Positions 1 to 8,827 of a stretch of 64,000 bases of DNA are shown piece after piece (within the stretch, counting starts at the first letter, position 1; the number at the start of each line of letters is the position of its first letter). Source of the DNA: Streptococcus australis ATCC 700641. Its GTDB lineage: Bacteria; Bacillota; Bacilli; Lactobacillales; Streptococcaceae. The notes under the pieces are model-generated. The model did no database searches, had not been told where the DNA came from, and saw only the letters and a list, made by a program, of their open reading frames with translations. Made by a program: the position numbers and the translations under genes. The stretch spans positions 1,188,981 to 1,252,980 of the forward strand of contig NZ_GL636091.1 of the NCBI RefSeq assembly GCF_000186465.1, read 5' to 3'.

Positions 1-1033
1 ATTCACCAACAGTAGACTCTAAAGCTTGTCCTCTCTGGGTATCGTGATTATCGACAAAGGTTACAGCACTTTCTGGATGATTGCTTGCGAGTGTACCATT
101 GAAAATAGTGGTTAAATCAAAGTTTTCCCCTTCTTGGCTAGCTCTAAAGAGATTTTGGTGGAGGGCAACGTCGACTAAGTCGAACTGGTAGTCAATGCTG
201 GCTAGGTAGTCATTGTTGCTTTGTTCATCCCCGTTCCAAAACTCACCAAATACATAGAAATCGTCTCCGTATTTGTCCGTGATTTGCTGGATGAAGTTCT
301 TCATAAAGAAGGAGTCGATGTGTTTAACCGCATCGAGACGGAAGCCTTCTACCTCAGTTGTTTCAATAAACCATTCAGCCCATTGGTTGAGGTTTTCGAC
401 CACTTCTGGGTGTTTGAAGTCGATATCAGCGTACATGAGGTAATCATAGTTGCCGTTTTCGCTGTCGACCAGATCATCCTGAGCCCAACCTTTGTTTTCC
501 CCTTGGATTTGGTAGATGCCACTCTTATTGCGGGAAGCATCGTAGTCGGTACCGGTGAAGTGGTACCAGTGCCAGTGGAAGTCATTGTAGGCACCATTTC
601 GACCATCAAAGGTAAATTTTGTCCATCCTTTGATAGTAAAAGGCTCAGTCAAGACGATGGTCCGATCGTTAGGGTCCACTTCGACCACTTCAAACTTTTC
701 AAGGCCATCGGCTGCTGCCTTATGGTTGAGGACCACATCGGCCATGGGCTGAATTCCAGCTTCTTTTAAGGCCTGGATGGCTTGCAAGTAGTCCTCTTTG
801 AATCCATACTTGGTGCGGACAGTCCCTTTTTGGTCAAATTCTCCAAGGTCAAAAAGGTCATAGACGCCATAGCCGACATCATTGGCAGATGTCGCTTTAA
901 AAGCAGGTGGCATCCAGATTTTACGAATGCCCAAGTCTGCCAGCTGAGGGGCATCTGCAGCTAAGCGGGACCAGTGTTGACCATCCGAAGGTAAGTACCA
1001 TTCAAAATATTGCATTAAGGTTTGATTTTCCAT
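1..1033 (-). CDS. amyA: Cytoplasmic alpha-amylase (GH13), 3' end outside window
   Basis: The first 344 codons of a GH13 glucan alpha-1,4-glucosidase are present; the C-terminus lies beyond base 1. The protein begins MENQTLMQYFEWY and has no signal peptide, so it should act on internal maltodextrin or glycogen-like glucans. The catalytic triad is visible: the nucleophile Asp in GFRLDAVKH (about residue 234), the acid/base Glu in FGEFWNGD (about 264) and the third Asp in FVDNHDTQ (about 331). This is the spacing of the B. licheniformis-type liquefying amylases. The ATG at 1033 is the only sensible start; its Shine-Dalgarno is weak (GATGAGAAC). The gene is transcribed away from the neighbouring peptidase gene and has its own promoter. 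Confidence 0.93.
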   Translation of the reverse strand, partial: MENQTLMQYFEWYLPSDGQHWSRLAADAPQLADLGIRKIWMPPAFKATSANDVGYGVYDLFDLGEFDQKGTVRTKYGFKEDYLQAIQALKEAGIQPMADVVLNHKAAADGLEKFEVVEVDPNDRTIVLTEPFTIKGWTKFTFDGRNGAYNDFHWHWYHFTGTDYDASRNKSGIYQIQGENKGWAQDDLVDSENGNYDYLMYADIDFKHPEVVENLNQWAEWFIETTEVEGFRLDAVKHIDSFFMKNFIQQITDKYGDDFYVFGEFWNGDEQSNNDYLASIDYQFDLVDVALHQNLFRASQEGENFDLTTIFNGTLASNHPESAVTFVDNHDTQRGQALESTVGE

Positions 1034-1063
1034 TTTGTTCTCATCTTTCGTGAATAATGCCTT

Positions 1064-1092
1064 ATTTTACCAAAAATGACAGGATAGGGCAA
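1064..1092 (-). promoter_or_regulatory. Predicted sigma-A promoter of amyA
   Basis: Reading the minus strand, TTGCCC (1092-1087) and TAAAAT (1069-1064) are separated by exactly 17 bases. The predicted start is about 25 bases upstream of the amyA ATG. Confidence 0.6.
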
Positions 1093-1105
1093 AGGTTTGC
1101 ACTCT

Positions 1106-1119
1106 CGAAAACGCTGTCT
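1106..1119. promoter_or_regulatory. Imperfect cre-like site near amyA promoter
   Basis: CGAAAACGCTGTCT fits the catabolite-response consensus TGWAANCGNTNWCA except at the first and last base. It lies just upstream of the predicted amyA -35 box. CcpA control of streptococcal amylase genes is common, but the two end mismatches keep this tentative. Confidence 0.35.
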
Positions 1120-1279
1120 TTATTGGATTAAGGATAAATGGGCTAGAAATGAGCTCTCGCATGAGAAAAATGGGGAATTTGCCCTCATGAATAGGAACTA
1201 TTTTTTTCGGTTTTGTCCAAGTTGGCTCAATCTGTCTAAAAAGGGACTATAAGTCGAAGAAGTGTCTCCATCATTTGAT

Positions 1280-1385
1280 TGACAGGAAGGAATGTCTGTA
1301 GGATCTTCCCTGCTGTCAGTTAAGTTGTTATCCTGTTTGAAAGCTAGCGTAATACCAGATGGGAGGAATTCTAGCTTGCTGACAG
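1280..1385 (+). promoter_or_regulatory. Overlapping, mutually exclusive inverted repeats upstream of the 1510 peptidase gene
   Basis: CTGTCAG at 1313-1319 can pair upstream with TGACAG (1280-1285, extended by GGAAG with CTTCC) or downstream with CTGACAG (1379-1385, enclosing AAGCTAG at 1341-1347 paired with CTAGCTT at 1371-1377). The two structures cannot form together, as in an attenuator. The gap between amyA and the peptidase gene (1034-1509) contains no convincing gene apart from a possible 16-codon ORF at 1392-1442. The function is unknown. Confidence 0.35.
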
Positions 1386-1431
1386 GAGGAGATGCCGTTG
1401 TTGAAAGGAGGGTTCGTTTTTACTGCATCTA

Positions 1432-1459
1432 TTGAAAAATGATCTTGTCTACTTATTGT
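1432..1459 (+). promoter_or_regulatory. Predicted promoter of the first LPXTG peptidase gene
   Basis: TTGAAA (1432-1437) and TATTGT (1454-1459) are separated by 16 bases. Transcription would start inside or just before the inverted repeat at 1460-1489. The -10 box is only a fair match. Confidence 0.4.
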
Positions 1460-1489
1460 TGTCGTTTCGGATAATCCGTTAAAACGACA
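1460..1489 (+). repeat. Inverted repeat directly upstream of the Shine-Dalgarno (operator or 5' UTR hairpin)
   Basis: TGTCGTTT (1460-1467) pairs with AAACGACA (1482-1489) around an inner CGGAT/ATCCG palindrome, with a 3-base bulge (TTA) on one side. It sits between the predicted -10 box and the AAAGGAG at 1496-1502. That position suits a repressor operator or a translation-modulating hairpin. No known regulator box was recognised. Confidence 0.45.
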
Positions 1490-1509
1490 CCTTTCAAAGG
1501 AGTTTGTAT

Positions 1510-4500
1510 ATGAAAAAATCTAGCCTTGTTTCGATTGTTTTTGCAAGTTTGTTACTGAGTCCAGTTGTTTTGGCGCGCCATGTCCAGGCGGAGGAAGTAG
1601 CTACGAATGGTGTAGAACCAGCCTTGACTACCCAGGTGGGACAGCCAAGTACAGTTGAAGCCACTCCTATTTCAGATGCAGTTCCAGCAAGTGGGGAGCT
1701 GTCTCCTAAGAAGGAGCTTACGAATCAACCTAACTTGGATCAAGCGACTGCTGAAACAGGTCCTACAACGATTCAGCCGACAACGGGAAATGAATCCTCT
1801 CCGACCAAGGAGACTGCTGTAGCAGAAAAAGCTCCTGTCCAGCCTACTAGTGATGCTCCTCAATCAGCAGAAGTGTCAGTTGCAGAGAAGAATCCTTCTC
1901 CAGTTTCTAGCGCTTCTAAAGTGACTCTAGGAGAACTTTCAGAAGTGACAGGTCAACCAGTAGCAGAGGCAGATGTGAAGAAGGAAGCTACAGTGATAGA
2001 CGCTGTCAACCACCTCTTGAACTGGGCTTCGACCAAGGAAAACCAAGTCGGATCAACTGATAAAGACCGATTGGCATTTGCTAAGAGCTTAGGAATGGTC
2101 AAGGAGGGAGTAGAGGGTACTGCTCCAGTTACAGATCTCTCCAGCATGGTGGAAGTGGCTAAAAAGCTCCATACTGCATACCGAGCAGAGCGGAAGAAAC
2201 CTCTCTTTTTGAATGGACGAGCCCAGCCCGTCTTCCCATTTTCACCTGGGGATGATATTGAGCATTATTCCTATGATAAGAGTGACATCGTCCGCTATAT
2301 TGTCTATGTTGAAACTGACTATGATACGGATGGAGATGGCAAACCTGATTTAGTCAAGACCTTTGTACAGGTGCCAAAAGCTGCTGTCAATGGGGACTAT
2401 AAGGCTGCCAGTATCTTTGAAGCTAGCCCTTATGTAACAGGGACGACCGAAGAGCGGACTTTAGAAGGGATTGGCCTTAAAGAAGGTGGAAACTTCGAGA
2501 TGGCCAAGCTCTATGAAAAACCTGCCAAACGCCAAGCAACCAAGACTGTTACGACAGAAGAAGTAGCCAAAGCGGCTGATCCAAAGGATTGGTACTACGT
2601 CAATCCGCGTGAAAGCTCTGAAGATTATACGCATTATGATTACGAAAATCTCAACTGGTACAATTACTACTTGGTTCGTGGCTATGCAGTGGTGACCAGT
2701 AGTGGTTTGGGCTCTAAAGGATCCGATGGGATCAATACGACCGGCTCTGATCTTGAAGTGGCCGCATACAAGAATATCGTGGAGTGGCTTAACGGCAAAC
2801 GCAAAGCCTACTCTGATAAGACTAGCAACCACGAAGTCAAGGCAGACTGGTCCAACGGCAATGTTGCTATGACAGGCTTGTCTTGGGCAGGTACGACAAC
2901 TTTTGGAGTGGCGTCTACTGGAGTGGAAGGTCTCAAGACCATTGTGCCAGCAGCAGGGATTGCCAGTTGGTATGACCATTTCAACAGCCAAGGATCTCCC
3001 CTTGATACCGGAGCTTCCAATGACCTTTCCTGGTTATCTGTCTATACTTCAGGCCGGATCCTTGACAAGGAAGATTGGGACAAGGTCAAGGATTACTATG
3101 CAGCCTATATCACCAAGCTCAATGAACTCCAGCACAAGGATGGTCATAATTACAACGAAGAATATGCCAAACGCGACTACACCTTAAATGCAAGCAACTT
3201 AAAGGCAGCCCCTCTTATTATCCAAGGGCTCAATGATGACAACGTCAAGCCTAAACATTTCGAACTTATGCTGGAAGCCTATAAGAAGGCAGGAATCGAT
3301 CCCAAGGTCTTGCTCCACCAGGGCAATCACATCTATCCATCCACTCGTTGGTCAGGGACAGAAGTGGCAGGACAAGCCTTTAATGACCTGATGAATCTCT
3401 GGTATAGCCATTACCTCTACGGTATCGAAAATGGCATTGAAAATCTCCCACAAGTAACGGCTCAGGACAATTTGGATCCTAGCAAGTGGCACCGTTTTGA
3501 CAAATGGGATACGGATCAAGCTATCTCAGGTCGGATCTATTCCAAGCGTGAAGAGGTAACTGTGACGGGTGATTACTATGGCACGGGAAACAACTGGACC
3601 ACACGCAACCAGGATGCAGCCTTCCATTCTTCCGAAGTGGCAGCTTCCTATGCAGCCACCGTCGACCAAGATACGACCATCAAAGGTCATATTCCGGTGC
3701 ATTTTAGCGCAGCTTTTGTCAAGGGAGACAAGAACCATGCCCATGTCAGTGCGACCCTGATGGATGTTTCCGATGAGGAATTTGATGTGGTCAAGGAAGA
3801 AATCACCTATGATAAAGATGGCTACAGCACGCGCACACTGGAAAAAGAAACCATCGATGAGACAGGCTACTGGAATGGTAGCAACCTTGAAACCTTGCCT
3901 CTCAAACGTTACAAGACCCACAAGGTTAAGAGTGTGGTAATTGCGCGTGGTTGGATGAATCTGGCCAATCCAGCTTCTCGCTATGACTCTGCTAGCTCTA
4001 GCCGGTCCATCGATGTGAAAGAACATGAATTCCATGATTACACCATGTACTTGCAACCGAACTTGTATTCAGTGAAAAAAGGTCATCGTCTGGTCTTGAG
4101 CCTACACACCTATGATCCGGATTATATCTATTTTGCGGATCCATATGAAGTGACCTTCAAGACAGACTCTATTTCAACAACCATCCCAACTGTCGAAGCT
4201 AGTCGGTCGCTCTTATTCCGCTACCAACCAAGTGAAAAGGATACCGAATATGCAAGCTTGGCAGATCGTATTCTCCCAATCGCTAAGAAGAAGCCTACTG
4301 TAGTGGAAGAAGCCGGTAAGGTCTCTGTTGCTGATCAAGCTAGTCATCTGGAACAACAACCACCAGTCGGACGAGACCAAATGGACTTCCGTAAAGAACA
4401 GAAAGAAGAATTGGCTCAATTAGCACATGTCAGCGAAAGCAAAAGCCAAGGAGAGGAAAGTGTCGCTCGCTTGCCTGAAAAGGAGGAAGCTCACTTGCCG

Positions 4501-4602
4501 GAAACTGGAGAAACAGTAAATATCTGGACAGTTTATGGCTTGCTAACCGTCCTTGCGACTAGCTTGTGGAAAGTTGTCTATCGTCGCAAAGAAGATCAAT
4601 AA
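1510..4602 (+). CDS. LPXTG cell-wall-anchored Xaa-Pro dipeptidyl-peptidase-like protein (S15), paralogue 1
   Basis: This 1030-residue surface protein has the PepX (peptidase S15) fold. It would release X-Pro dipeptides from peptide N-termini outside the cell. An N-terminal signal peptide is followed by a Thr/Pro/Glu-rich linker to about residue 130, then a helical segment and the alpha/beta hydrolase core. The putative triad is Ser458 in GLSWAG, Asp576/577 in GLNDDNV and His607 in QGNHIYP. A DxDGDGKxD calcium-type loop lies near residue 275, a C-terminal beta-sandwich follows, and the sortase signal is LPETG at about 996 with a membrane helix and basic tail. The ATG at 1510 lies 7 bases from AAAGGAG; an upstream TTG at 1504 is too close to it. 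It is a full-length paralogue of the protein at 30044. A RocB-like hydrolase follows closely. Confidence 0.9.
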   Translation: MKKSSLVSIVFASLLLSPVVLARHVQAEEVATNGVEPALTTQVGQPSTVEATPISDAVPASGELSPKKELTNQPNLDQATAETGPTTIQPTTGNESSPTKETAVAEKAPVQPTSDAPQSAEVSVAEKNPSPVSSASKVTLGELSEVTGQPVAEADVKKEATVIDAVNHLLNWASTKENQVGSTDKDRLAFAKSLGMVKEGVEGTAPVTDLSSMVEVAKKLHTAYRAERKKPLFLNGRAQPVFPFSPGDDIEHYSYDKSDIVRYIVYVETDYDTDGDGKPDLVKTFVQVPKAAVNGDYKAASIFEASPYVTGTTEERTLEGIGLKEGGNFEMAKLYEKPAKRQATKTVTTEEVAKAADPKDWYYVNPRESSEDYTHYDYENLNWYNYYLVRGYAVVTSSGLGSKGSDGINTTGSDLEVAAYKNIVEWLNGKRKAYSDKTSNHEVKADWSNGNVAMTGLSWAGTTTFGVASTGVEGLKTIVPAAGIASWYDHFNSQGSPLDTGASNDLSWLSVYTSGRILDKEDWDKVKDYYAAYITKLNELQHKDGHNYNEEYAKRDYTLNASNLKAAPLIIQGLNDDNVKPKHFELMLEAYKKAGIDPKVLLHQGNHIYPSTRWSGTEVAGQAFNDLMNLWYSHYLYGIENGIENLPQVTAQDNLDPSKWHRFDKWDTDQAISGRIYSKREEVTVTGDYYGTGNNWTTRNQDAAFHSSEVAASYAATVDQDTTIKGHIPVHFSAAFVKGDKNHAHVSATLMDVSDEEFDVVKEEITYDKDGYSTRTLEKETIDETGYWNGSNLETLPLKRYKTHKVKSVVIARGWMNLANPASRYDSASSSRSIDVKEHEFHDYTMYLQPNLYSVKKGHRLVLSLHTYDPDYIYFADPYEVTFKTDSISTTIPTVEASRSLLFRYQPSEKDTEYASLADRILPIAKKKPTVVEEAGKVSVADQASHLEQQPPVGRDQMDFRKEQKEELAQLAHVSESKSQGEESVARLPEKEEAHLPETGETVNIWTVYGLLTVLATSLWKVVYRRKEDQ

Positions 4603-4668
4603 TACCAGACTGATCGCCCAAGGGTGATAGCATACCAAAGGATCCAGTACATCAGAAGGAGGCTTTCA

Positions 4669-6297
4669 TTGAGATCCATAGAACATTTCCAAGAACAAAT
4701 TGCCACCATTTTTCAAGAGGCAATGTCCATACCGAGCTTTACTAATACCGAGACAGAAAGGGAGATAGAAGACTATCTAGACCAACGAATTGGGTCTATT
4801 CCATATTTCAAGAGTCACCCCCAGCACTTTGGTCGCTACCCTCTTCCCAATGACCATCTTCATCGCAGTGTCAATTGGGCCTTGGTCGATAAGGGCAAGA
4901 AAAAGACAGTGATCCTCTTTCACCACCACGATACGGTAGATCTAGAAGATTACGGTCCCCTAGCCCCTATAGCTTTGGATTCCGAGGCACTGGTTCAAGC
5001 CTTGAAGGGCATTGATTTTCGATCAGAAATGCAGGAGGACCTAGATTCTGGCCAATGGCAATTTGGACGAGGTTCTTGTGACATGAAGGCGGCTTTAGCG
5101 CTCCAACTGGGTGTCTTAGAAGCCTACGCCTCCGATCCAGAAGGGGGTCAGGTCAACCTCCTCTACCTATCTGTGGGAGATGAGGAGTCCTATTCACGTG
5201 GGATGAGAGGAGCATTAAGTTTGCTCTGTCAGTTAAAAGATGAGTTTGACTTGGACTATGTCTTAGCGGTCGATTCAGAACCCTTTGAAGCCACTAGTGA
5301 TAAGGAGAAGATCCTGCACATCGGTACTGTCGGCAAGCTCATGCCAGTCGTCGTGACTCAGGGTGTCTTATCCCATATGAAGGAGCCTCTAAAAGGAATC
5401 AACGCCCTCTCTCTCTTAATCGCAGTCGCATCGAAATTGGATCTCCATCCAGACCTATCCGACCAAGCGCTGGGAGAGCAGTCTCCTCTCCCTTCTTGGT
5501 CTTATCTGCGAGATTTGAAGGAGCAATATGATGTATCGACGGTCCTCTACGCTGCTGGCTATTTCAGTGTGCTGCATCTGAAAAAGACCCCTCAGGAATT
5601 GCTGCAACGCATCAAGGAGTTGAGCCAGGAAGCGGTTGATGAGTTTAATGTCAAATACCTGTCCCTCCAGGACCAAGCGGGACAAGAACATTTGATAGCT
5701 CAGCCATGGGTGATCAGCTATCAAGAATTGCTGGATCGTTGCCAAAAGAAGGAAGGCTTTTCAAGCTTCCAAGAGCAATGTGAGCAAAGGGCCTACCAAG
5801 CTTTCTTAACTGGAGTCAGCTATCAGGCCATTGCCATCCAGCAGATCCAAGCTTACTTAGACTTCCTAGCGGAGAAGACTCCATTGGTCGTTATTGGCTT
5901 TGCACCACCCTATTACCCATCCATGAACTGTCGCTCTTTACCAAACACCAGTCTCAAAATTGGCACCCTGGTGGATGATTACCGCCATTATTTAGGAAGA
6001 CGCGGCTTGACCCTGAAGGTGGAGGAATACTTCATGGGCATTTGTGATACCAGTTATTGCGCCTTGGAGAGAGACCTAGCAAGCTATCAGGTCGTCTTGG
6101 ATAGTTTGGCGACCCCTTCTCAAGTCTACGAGTTGGATCTGGAAAAAATTGCCCAGATCCAAGTGCCAGCAGTCAATTTGGGACCTTGGGGCAAGGAACT
6201 CCATCAAAGAGGAGAGCGGGTCTTTATGGAGGATCTCCTAGATACCATTCCTAGTTATCTGTTTGGCCTTCTCTATCGCTTTGATGAATTGCTTTAA
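4669..6297 (+). CDS. M20 family metallohydrolase, RocB-like
   Basis: The 542-residue protein is a cytoplasmic M20 peptidase/deacylase of the RocB (arginine utilisation) type. Metal-binding motifs are in the expected order: FHHHDTVD (His85-Asp91), GRGSCDMKAA (Asp138) and GDEESY (Glu172/173). RocB-type members are longer than most M20 enzymes, as here. The start is a TTG six bases after AGAAGGAGG (4654-4662); an upstream in-frame GTG at 4624 lacks a ribosome site. It lies 66 bases after the surface X-Pro peptidase gene with no clear terminator between, so the two may be co-transcribed and could process peptides outside and then inside the cell. The true substrate is not evident from sequence. 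Confidence 0.75.
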   Translation: MRSIEHFQEQIATIFQEAMSIPSFTNTETEREIEDYLDQRIGSIPYFKSHPQHFGRYPLPNDHLHRSVNWALVDKGKKKTVILFHHHDTVDLEDYGPLAPIALDSEALVQALKGIDFRSEMQEDLDSGQWQFGRGSCDMKAALALQLGVLEAYASDPEGGQVNLLYLSVGDEESYSRGMRGALSLLCQLKDEFDLDYVLAVDSEPFEATSDKEKILHIGTVGKLMPVVVTQGVLSHMKEPLKGINALSLLIAVASKLDLHPDLSDQALGEQSPLPSWSYLRDLKEQYDVSTVLYAAGYFSVLHLKKTPQELLQRIKELSQEAVDEFNVKYLSLQDQAGQEHLIAQPWVISYQELLDRCQKKEGFSSFQEQCEQRAYQAFLTGVSYQAIAIQQIQAYLDFLAEKTPLVVIGFAPPYYPSMNCRSLPNTSLKIGTLVDDYRHYLGRRGLTLKVEEYFMGICDTSYCALERDLASYQVVLDSLATPSQVYELDLEKIAQIQVPAVNLGPWGKELHQRGERVFMEDLLDTIPSYLFGLLYRFDELL

Positions 6298-6312
6298 TAC
6301 TTAAGTTTTCCA

Positions 6313-6341
6313 TTGACAAATGAGGAAAAGAGGACTAAAAT
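6313..6341 (+). promoter_or_regulatory. Consensus promoter for the ABC exporter operon
   Basis: TTGACA (6313-6318), a 17-base spacer and TAAAAT (6336-6341) lie about 60 bases upstream of the ABC ATPase gene. This separates the exporter from the preceding M20 gene. Confidence 0.75.
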
Positions 6342-6402
6342 ATAGGCAAAATAAGTAACCACTTTCTTTCATTAGGGAAGTGGAATAGGAGAAGGAGAAT
6401 CT

Positions 6403-7146
6403 ATGATTGAATTTCAAGGTGTCACCAAGGATTACGATGGTCAACTGGCATTGAACCATTTGAACTTAACCATTGAAGATGGGCAAATTGTCGGATTGAT
6501 CGGCCATAATGGAGCCGGGAAATCAACAACCATTAAGAGTCTGGTCAGTGTCATCACCCCGACGACTGGTAGAATCCTAGTAGATGGGAAAGACCTCTAT
6601 AGCAATCGCTTGGAAATAAAGAAGAAAATTGGCTACGTAGCCGATTCGCCAGATCTCTTCCTTCGTTTGACGGCCAATGAATTTTGGGAGTTGGTCGCTA
6701 CTTCTTATGATATGAGCCAGCAGGAATGTGATGACCGCTTGGAGCATTTGCTGCATCTGTTTGACTTTGCTAGTCATCGTTATGAGGTCATTGAGTCTTT
6801 CTCTCATGGGATGCGCCAGAAGGTCTTTGTCATCGGGGCTCTTCTATCTGATCCAGACATCTGGGTTCTAGATGAGCCTATGACTGGTTTGGATCCCCAA
6901 GCCTCTTACGATCTGAAGCAGATGATGCGGGAGCATGCGGACAAGGGCAACACTGTCATCTTCTCTACCCATGTCCTCGAAGTAGCAGAACAGCTCTGTG
7001 ATAAGATTGCCATTCTGAAGAAGGGGAACCTCATCTTTTATGGCACCATCGAGGAATTAAAGGGGCAACACCCAGAACAAAGCCTAGAGTCCATTTATCT
7101 TGGACTGGCTGGTCGAAGAGAAGAGGTGAGTCCAGATGCGTCTTAA
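6403..7146 (+). CDS. ABC transporter ATP-binding protein (ABC-2 exporter type)
   Basis: This 247-residue ATPase has Walker A GHNGAGKSTT near residue 33, signature SHGMRQK near 135 and Walker B WVLDEPMTGLDP near 155. It belongs to the CcmA/EcsA-like group that drives ABC-2 membrane partners. An AGAAGGAGA site precedes the ATG. Its last 11 bases overlap the start of the permease gene, so the two are translationally coupled. The substrate cannot be told from sequence; EcsA- or YthP-like exporters are the nearest general comparison. Confidence 0.88.
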   Translation: MIEFQGVTKDYDGQLALNHLNLTIEDGQIVGLIGHNGAGKSTTIKSLVSVITPTTGRILVDGKDLYSNRLEIKKKIGYVADSPDLFLRLTANEFWELVATSYDMSQQECDDRLEHLLHLFDFASHRYEVIESFSHGMRQKVFVIGALLSDPDIWVLDEPMTGLDPQASYDLKQMMREHADKGNTVIFSTHVLEVAEQLCDKIAILKKGNLIFYGTIEELKGQHPEQSLESIYLGLAGRREEVSPDAS

Positions 7147-8782
7147 AATGGTTCGTCGCCTAGTCGATGTCAACATTATCTATGCGACTCAGCCTGCGCA
7201 ATTAGCGAAATTTAGAAAGAAGCAGGAAAAGGATCCGACTAGGAAGGTCAATGTTTCCGCCCAGTCCATTCGGACCTATATATTTATCGGTCTCCTTTAT
7301 CTCTTCCTTTTTGGGATACTTTCTAGTGCCAACGATTTTGTCTCTAGCCCTGGTCCCTTTGTCAATATGATTACGCTCTTTGCGCTCTTAGCTATATCCC
7401 AAGGCTTGATGAGTTTTTACAATGTCTTTTACGAAAGCAAGGATTTACAATTTTACCGTCCCTATGCCTTTTCGGATGCAGAAGTGATTGCAGGAAAGAG
7501 TATTTCGGTCATCTTAGTACTCTTGATGGCCCTGCTTCCAATGCTGAGTTATTTCATCATTCTTCCTATTCAAGCAGGGGGAAATGTTTTGGTGGGGCTC
7601 CTTCTTGGCCTTCTTTGTGCCATGATTCTCCTCTCCATCCTCTTTTTAGGCACCTTGTTCCTATCCCATCTGATTACCAAATCAGCTGTCTTTAAGAAAC
7701 ACACGAGTTTGGTGTCTAACCTCATCATTGGATTGAGTAGTCTCATTTCCATTGGAGCCTATCTTTATATCAATATGCTCCAGTCAGAGCACTCGGCAGC
7801 GGGTGATCTGGTCACTCAACCCAGTATTTTTCCTCCGATAGAGGTCTTTCATACATTTATCTTGAATCCTTTGGATTCAGCTGCACTAGTGGGGATGTTG
7901 GCTTGGGTATTGGTTCTAGTAGTCCTTCTTTGGCTGGTAAAAAGTCAGGTCTTGCCTCATTTCTATGATGCTGCCCTTGAGGTTTCTTCCAGCCATGCGG
8001 TCAAGGAGCGGGTGAGTCAGATGAAGCTAGGAGATCAGAAGGCCTTTCATCGCTTTACCGTTTCCTATCATAAACGGCTTCTGAGTGATGGTACCTTGCT
8101 GACCCAGGTCATCTTCATGATGGCGATTTTCCCTTATCTGTTCACATTTGGCTTGTTTTTAGGGGCATCGCGAGCTTCCCTCCAAATTGAAAACTACCTC
8201 ACGGCCCAATATCTCCTTCCTTTATCGCTGATTGCTTTTATGATTGGAGTTTTCAACTCTGTCGAAAGCTTGACCAGTATTGGGATTTCCTTGGAGCGGG
8301 AAAATTTCGCTTATCTTCGTGCCCTTCCGATTGACTTTAAGCGCTATTGTTTGAAGAAATTTTGGATCCTCTTTTCGGTCCAGTCTGCTTTGCCGATCGT
8401 GCTCTTAGTAGGGGTATCTTGCTACTTTGGGGTCCATCCCCTCTCCCTTCTAGCTATGTTGTTGATTTGGTTTTTGACCAGTTTGAGTTTGAGTGTGATC
8501 GCTTTTAGACGAGACTACAAGCTCTTAACGACCAATTGGTCGACTGTAACGGATCTGATGAACCGTAATAGAGGAAATGCTGCTCTGAGAGGCTTATTGA
8601 TCTTTATCTTTATTATCGTCATGCTAATTTTGATAGGATTTGCTTTCTATCTCTCTGCTGTGGCCTTCACCACCTTGATTGCTAGTGTGATTTATCTTCT
8701 CATTGCAGCTATAGGAACTTTTGCAACTGTTTCTATCTATAAACGTACTTTTTATAAATTTAACCAAGAGATTGGTGAATAA
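7136..8782 (+). CDS. Large ABC exporter permease
   Basis: The 548-residue protein has a basic N-terminus, then about ten to twelve hydrophobic helices in two halves separated by a polar stretch around residues 280-320. It forms an exporter with the overlapping upstream ATPase. It is longer than typical EcsB proteins and resembles the large putative ABC exporter membrane subunits of Firmicutes. The start ATG has AGAGGTGA about 8 bases upstream, inside the ATPase gene. The substrate is unknown. Confidence 0.8.
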   Translation: MRLKMVRRLVDVNIIYATQPAQLAKFRKKQEKDPTRKVNVSAQSIRTYIFIGLLYLFLFGILSSANDFVSSPGPFVNMITLFALLAISQGLMSFYNVFYESKDLQFYRPYAFSDAEVIAGKSISVILVLLMALLPMLSYFIILPIQAGGNVLVGLLLGLLCAMILLSILFLGTLFLSHLITKSAVFKKHTSLVSNLIIGLSSLISIGAYLYINMLQSEHSAAGDLVTQPSIFPPIEVFHTFILNPLDSAALVGMLAWVLVLVVLLWLVKSQVLPHFYDAALEVSSSHAVKERVSQMKLGDQKAFHRFTVSYHKRLLSDGTLLTQVIFMMAIFPYLFTFGLFLGASRASLQIENYLTAQYLLPLSLIAFMIGVFNSVESLTSIGISLERENFAYLRALPIDFKRYCLKKFWILFSVQSALPIVLLVGVSCYFGVHPLSLLAMLLIWFLTSLSLSVIAFRRDYKLLTTNWSTVTDLMNRNRGNAALRGLLIFIFIIVMLILIGFAFYLSAVAFTTLIASVIYLLIAAIGTFATVSIYKRTFYKFNQEIGE

Positions 8783-8814
8783 AAAAATTCCCTCTGGTCC
8801 TGACCGGAGGGAAT
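8781..8814 (-). terminator. Intrinsic terminator for minus-strand transcripts
   Basis: ATTCCCTCTGGTC (8787-8799) pairs with GACCGGAGGGAAT (8802-8814), one G-T pair included. On the minus strand the stem is followed by seven T residues. It would stop transcripts from the degV side before they enter the exporter genes. Confidence 0.65.
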
Positions 8815-8827
8815 CTGTATGGTAAAA

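Noticed and set aside
221..769. Plus-strand ORF of 182 codons
   Set aside because: It is antisense to the amylase gene; the minus-strand frame carries the catalytic motifs.
1392..1442. 16-codon ORF before the first peptidase gene as a leader peptide
   Set aside because: The AGGAGG is only 2 bases from the ATG, too close for good initiation; kept only as a remark in the leader finding.
2461..4056. Two 176-codon minus-strand ORFs inside the first peptidase gene
   Set aside because: These are shadows of the plus-strand S15 domain; no ribosome sites or domain features.
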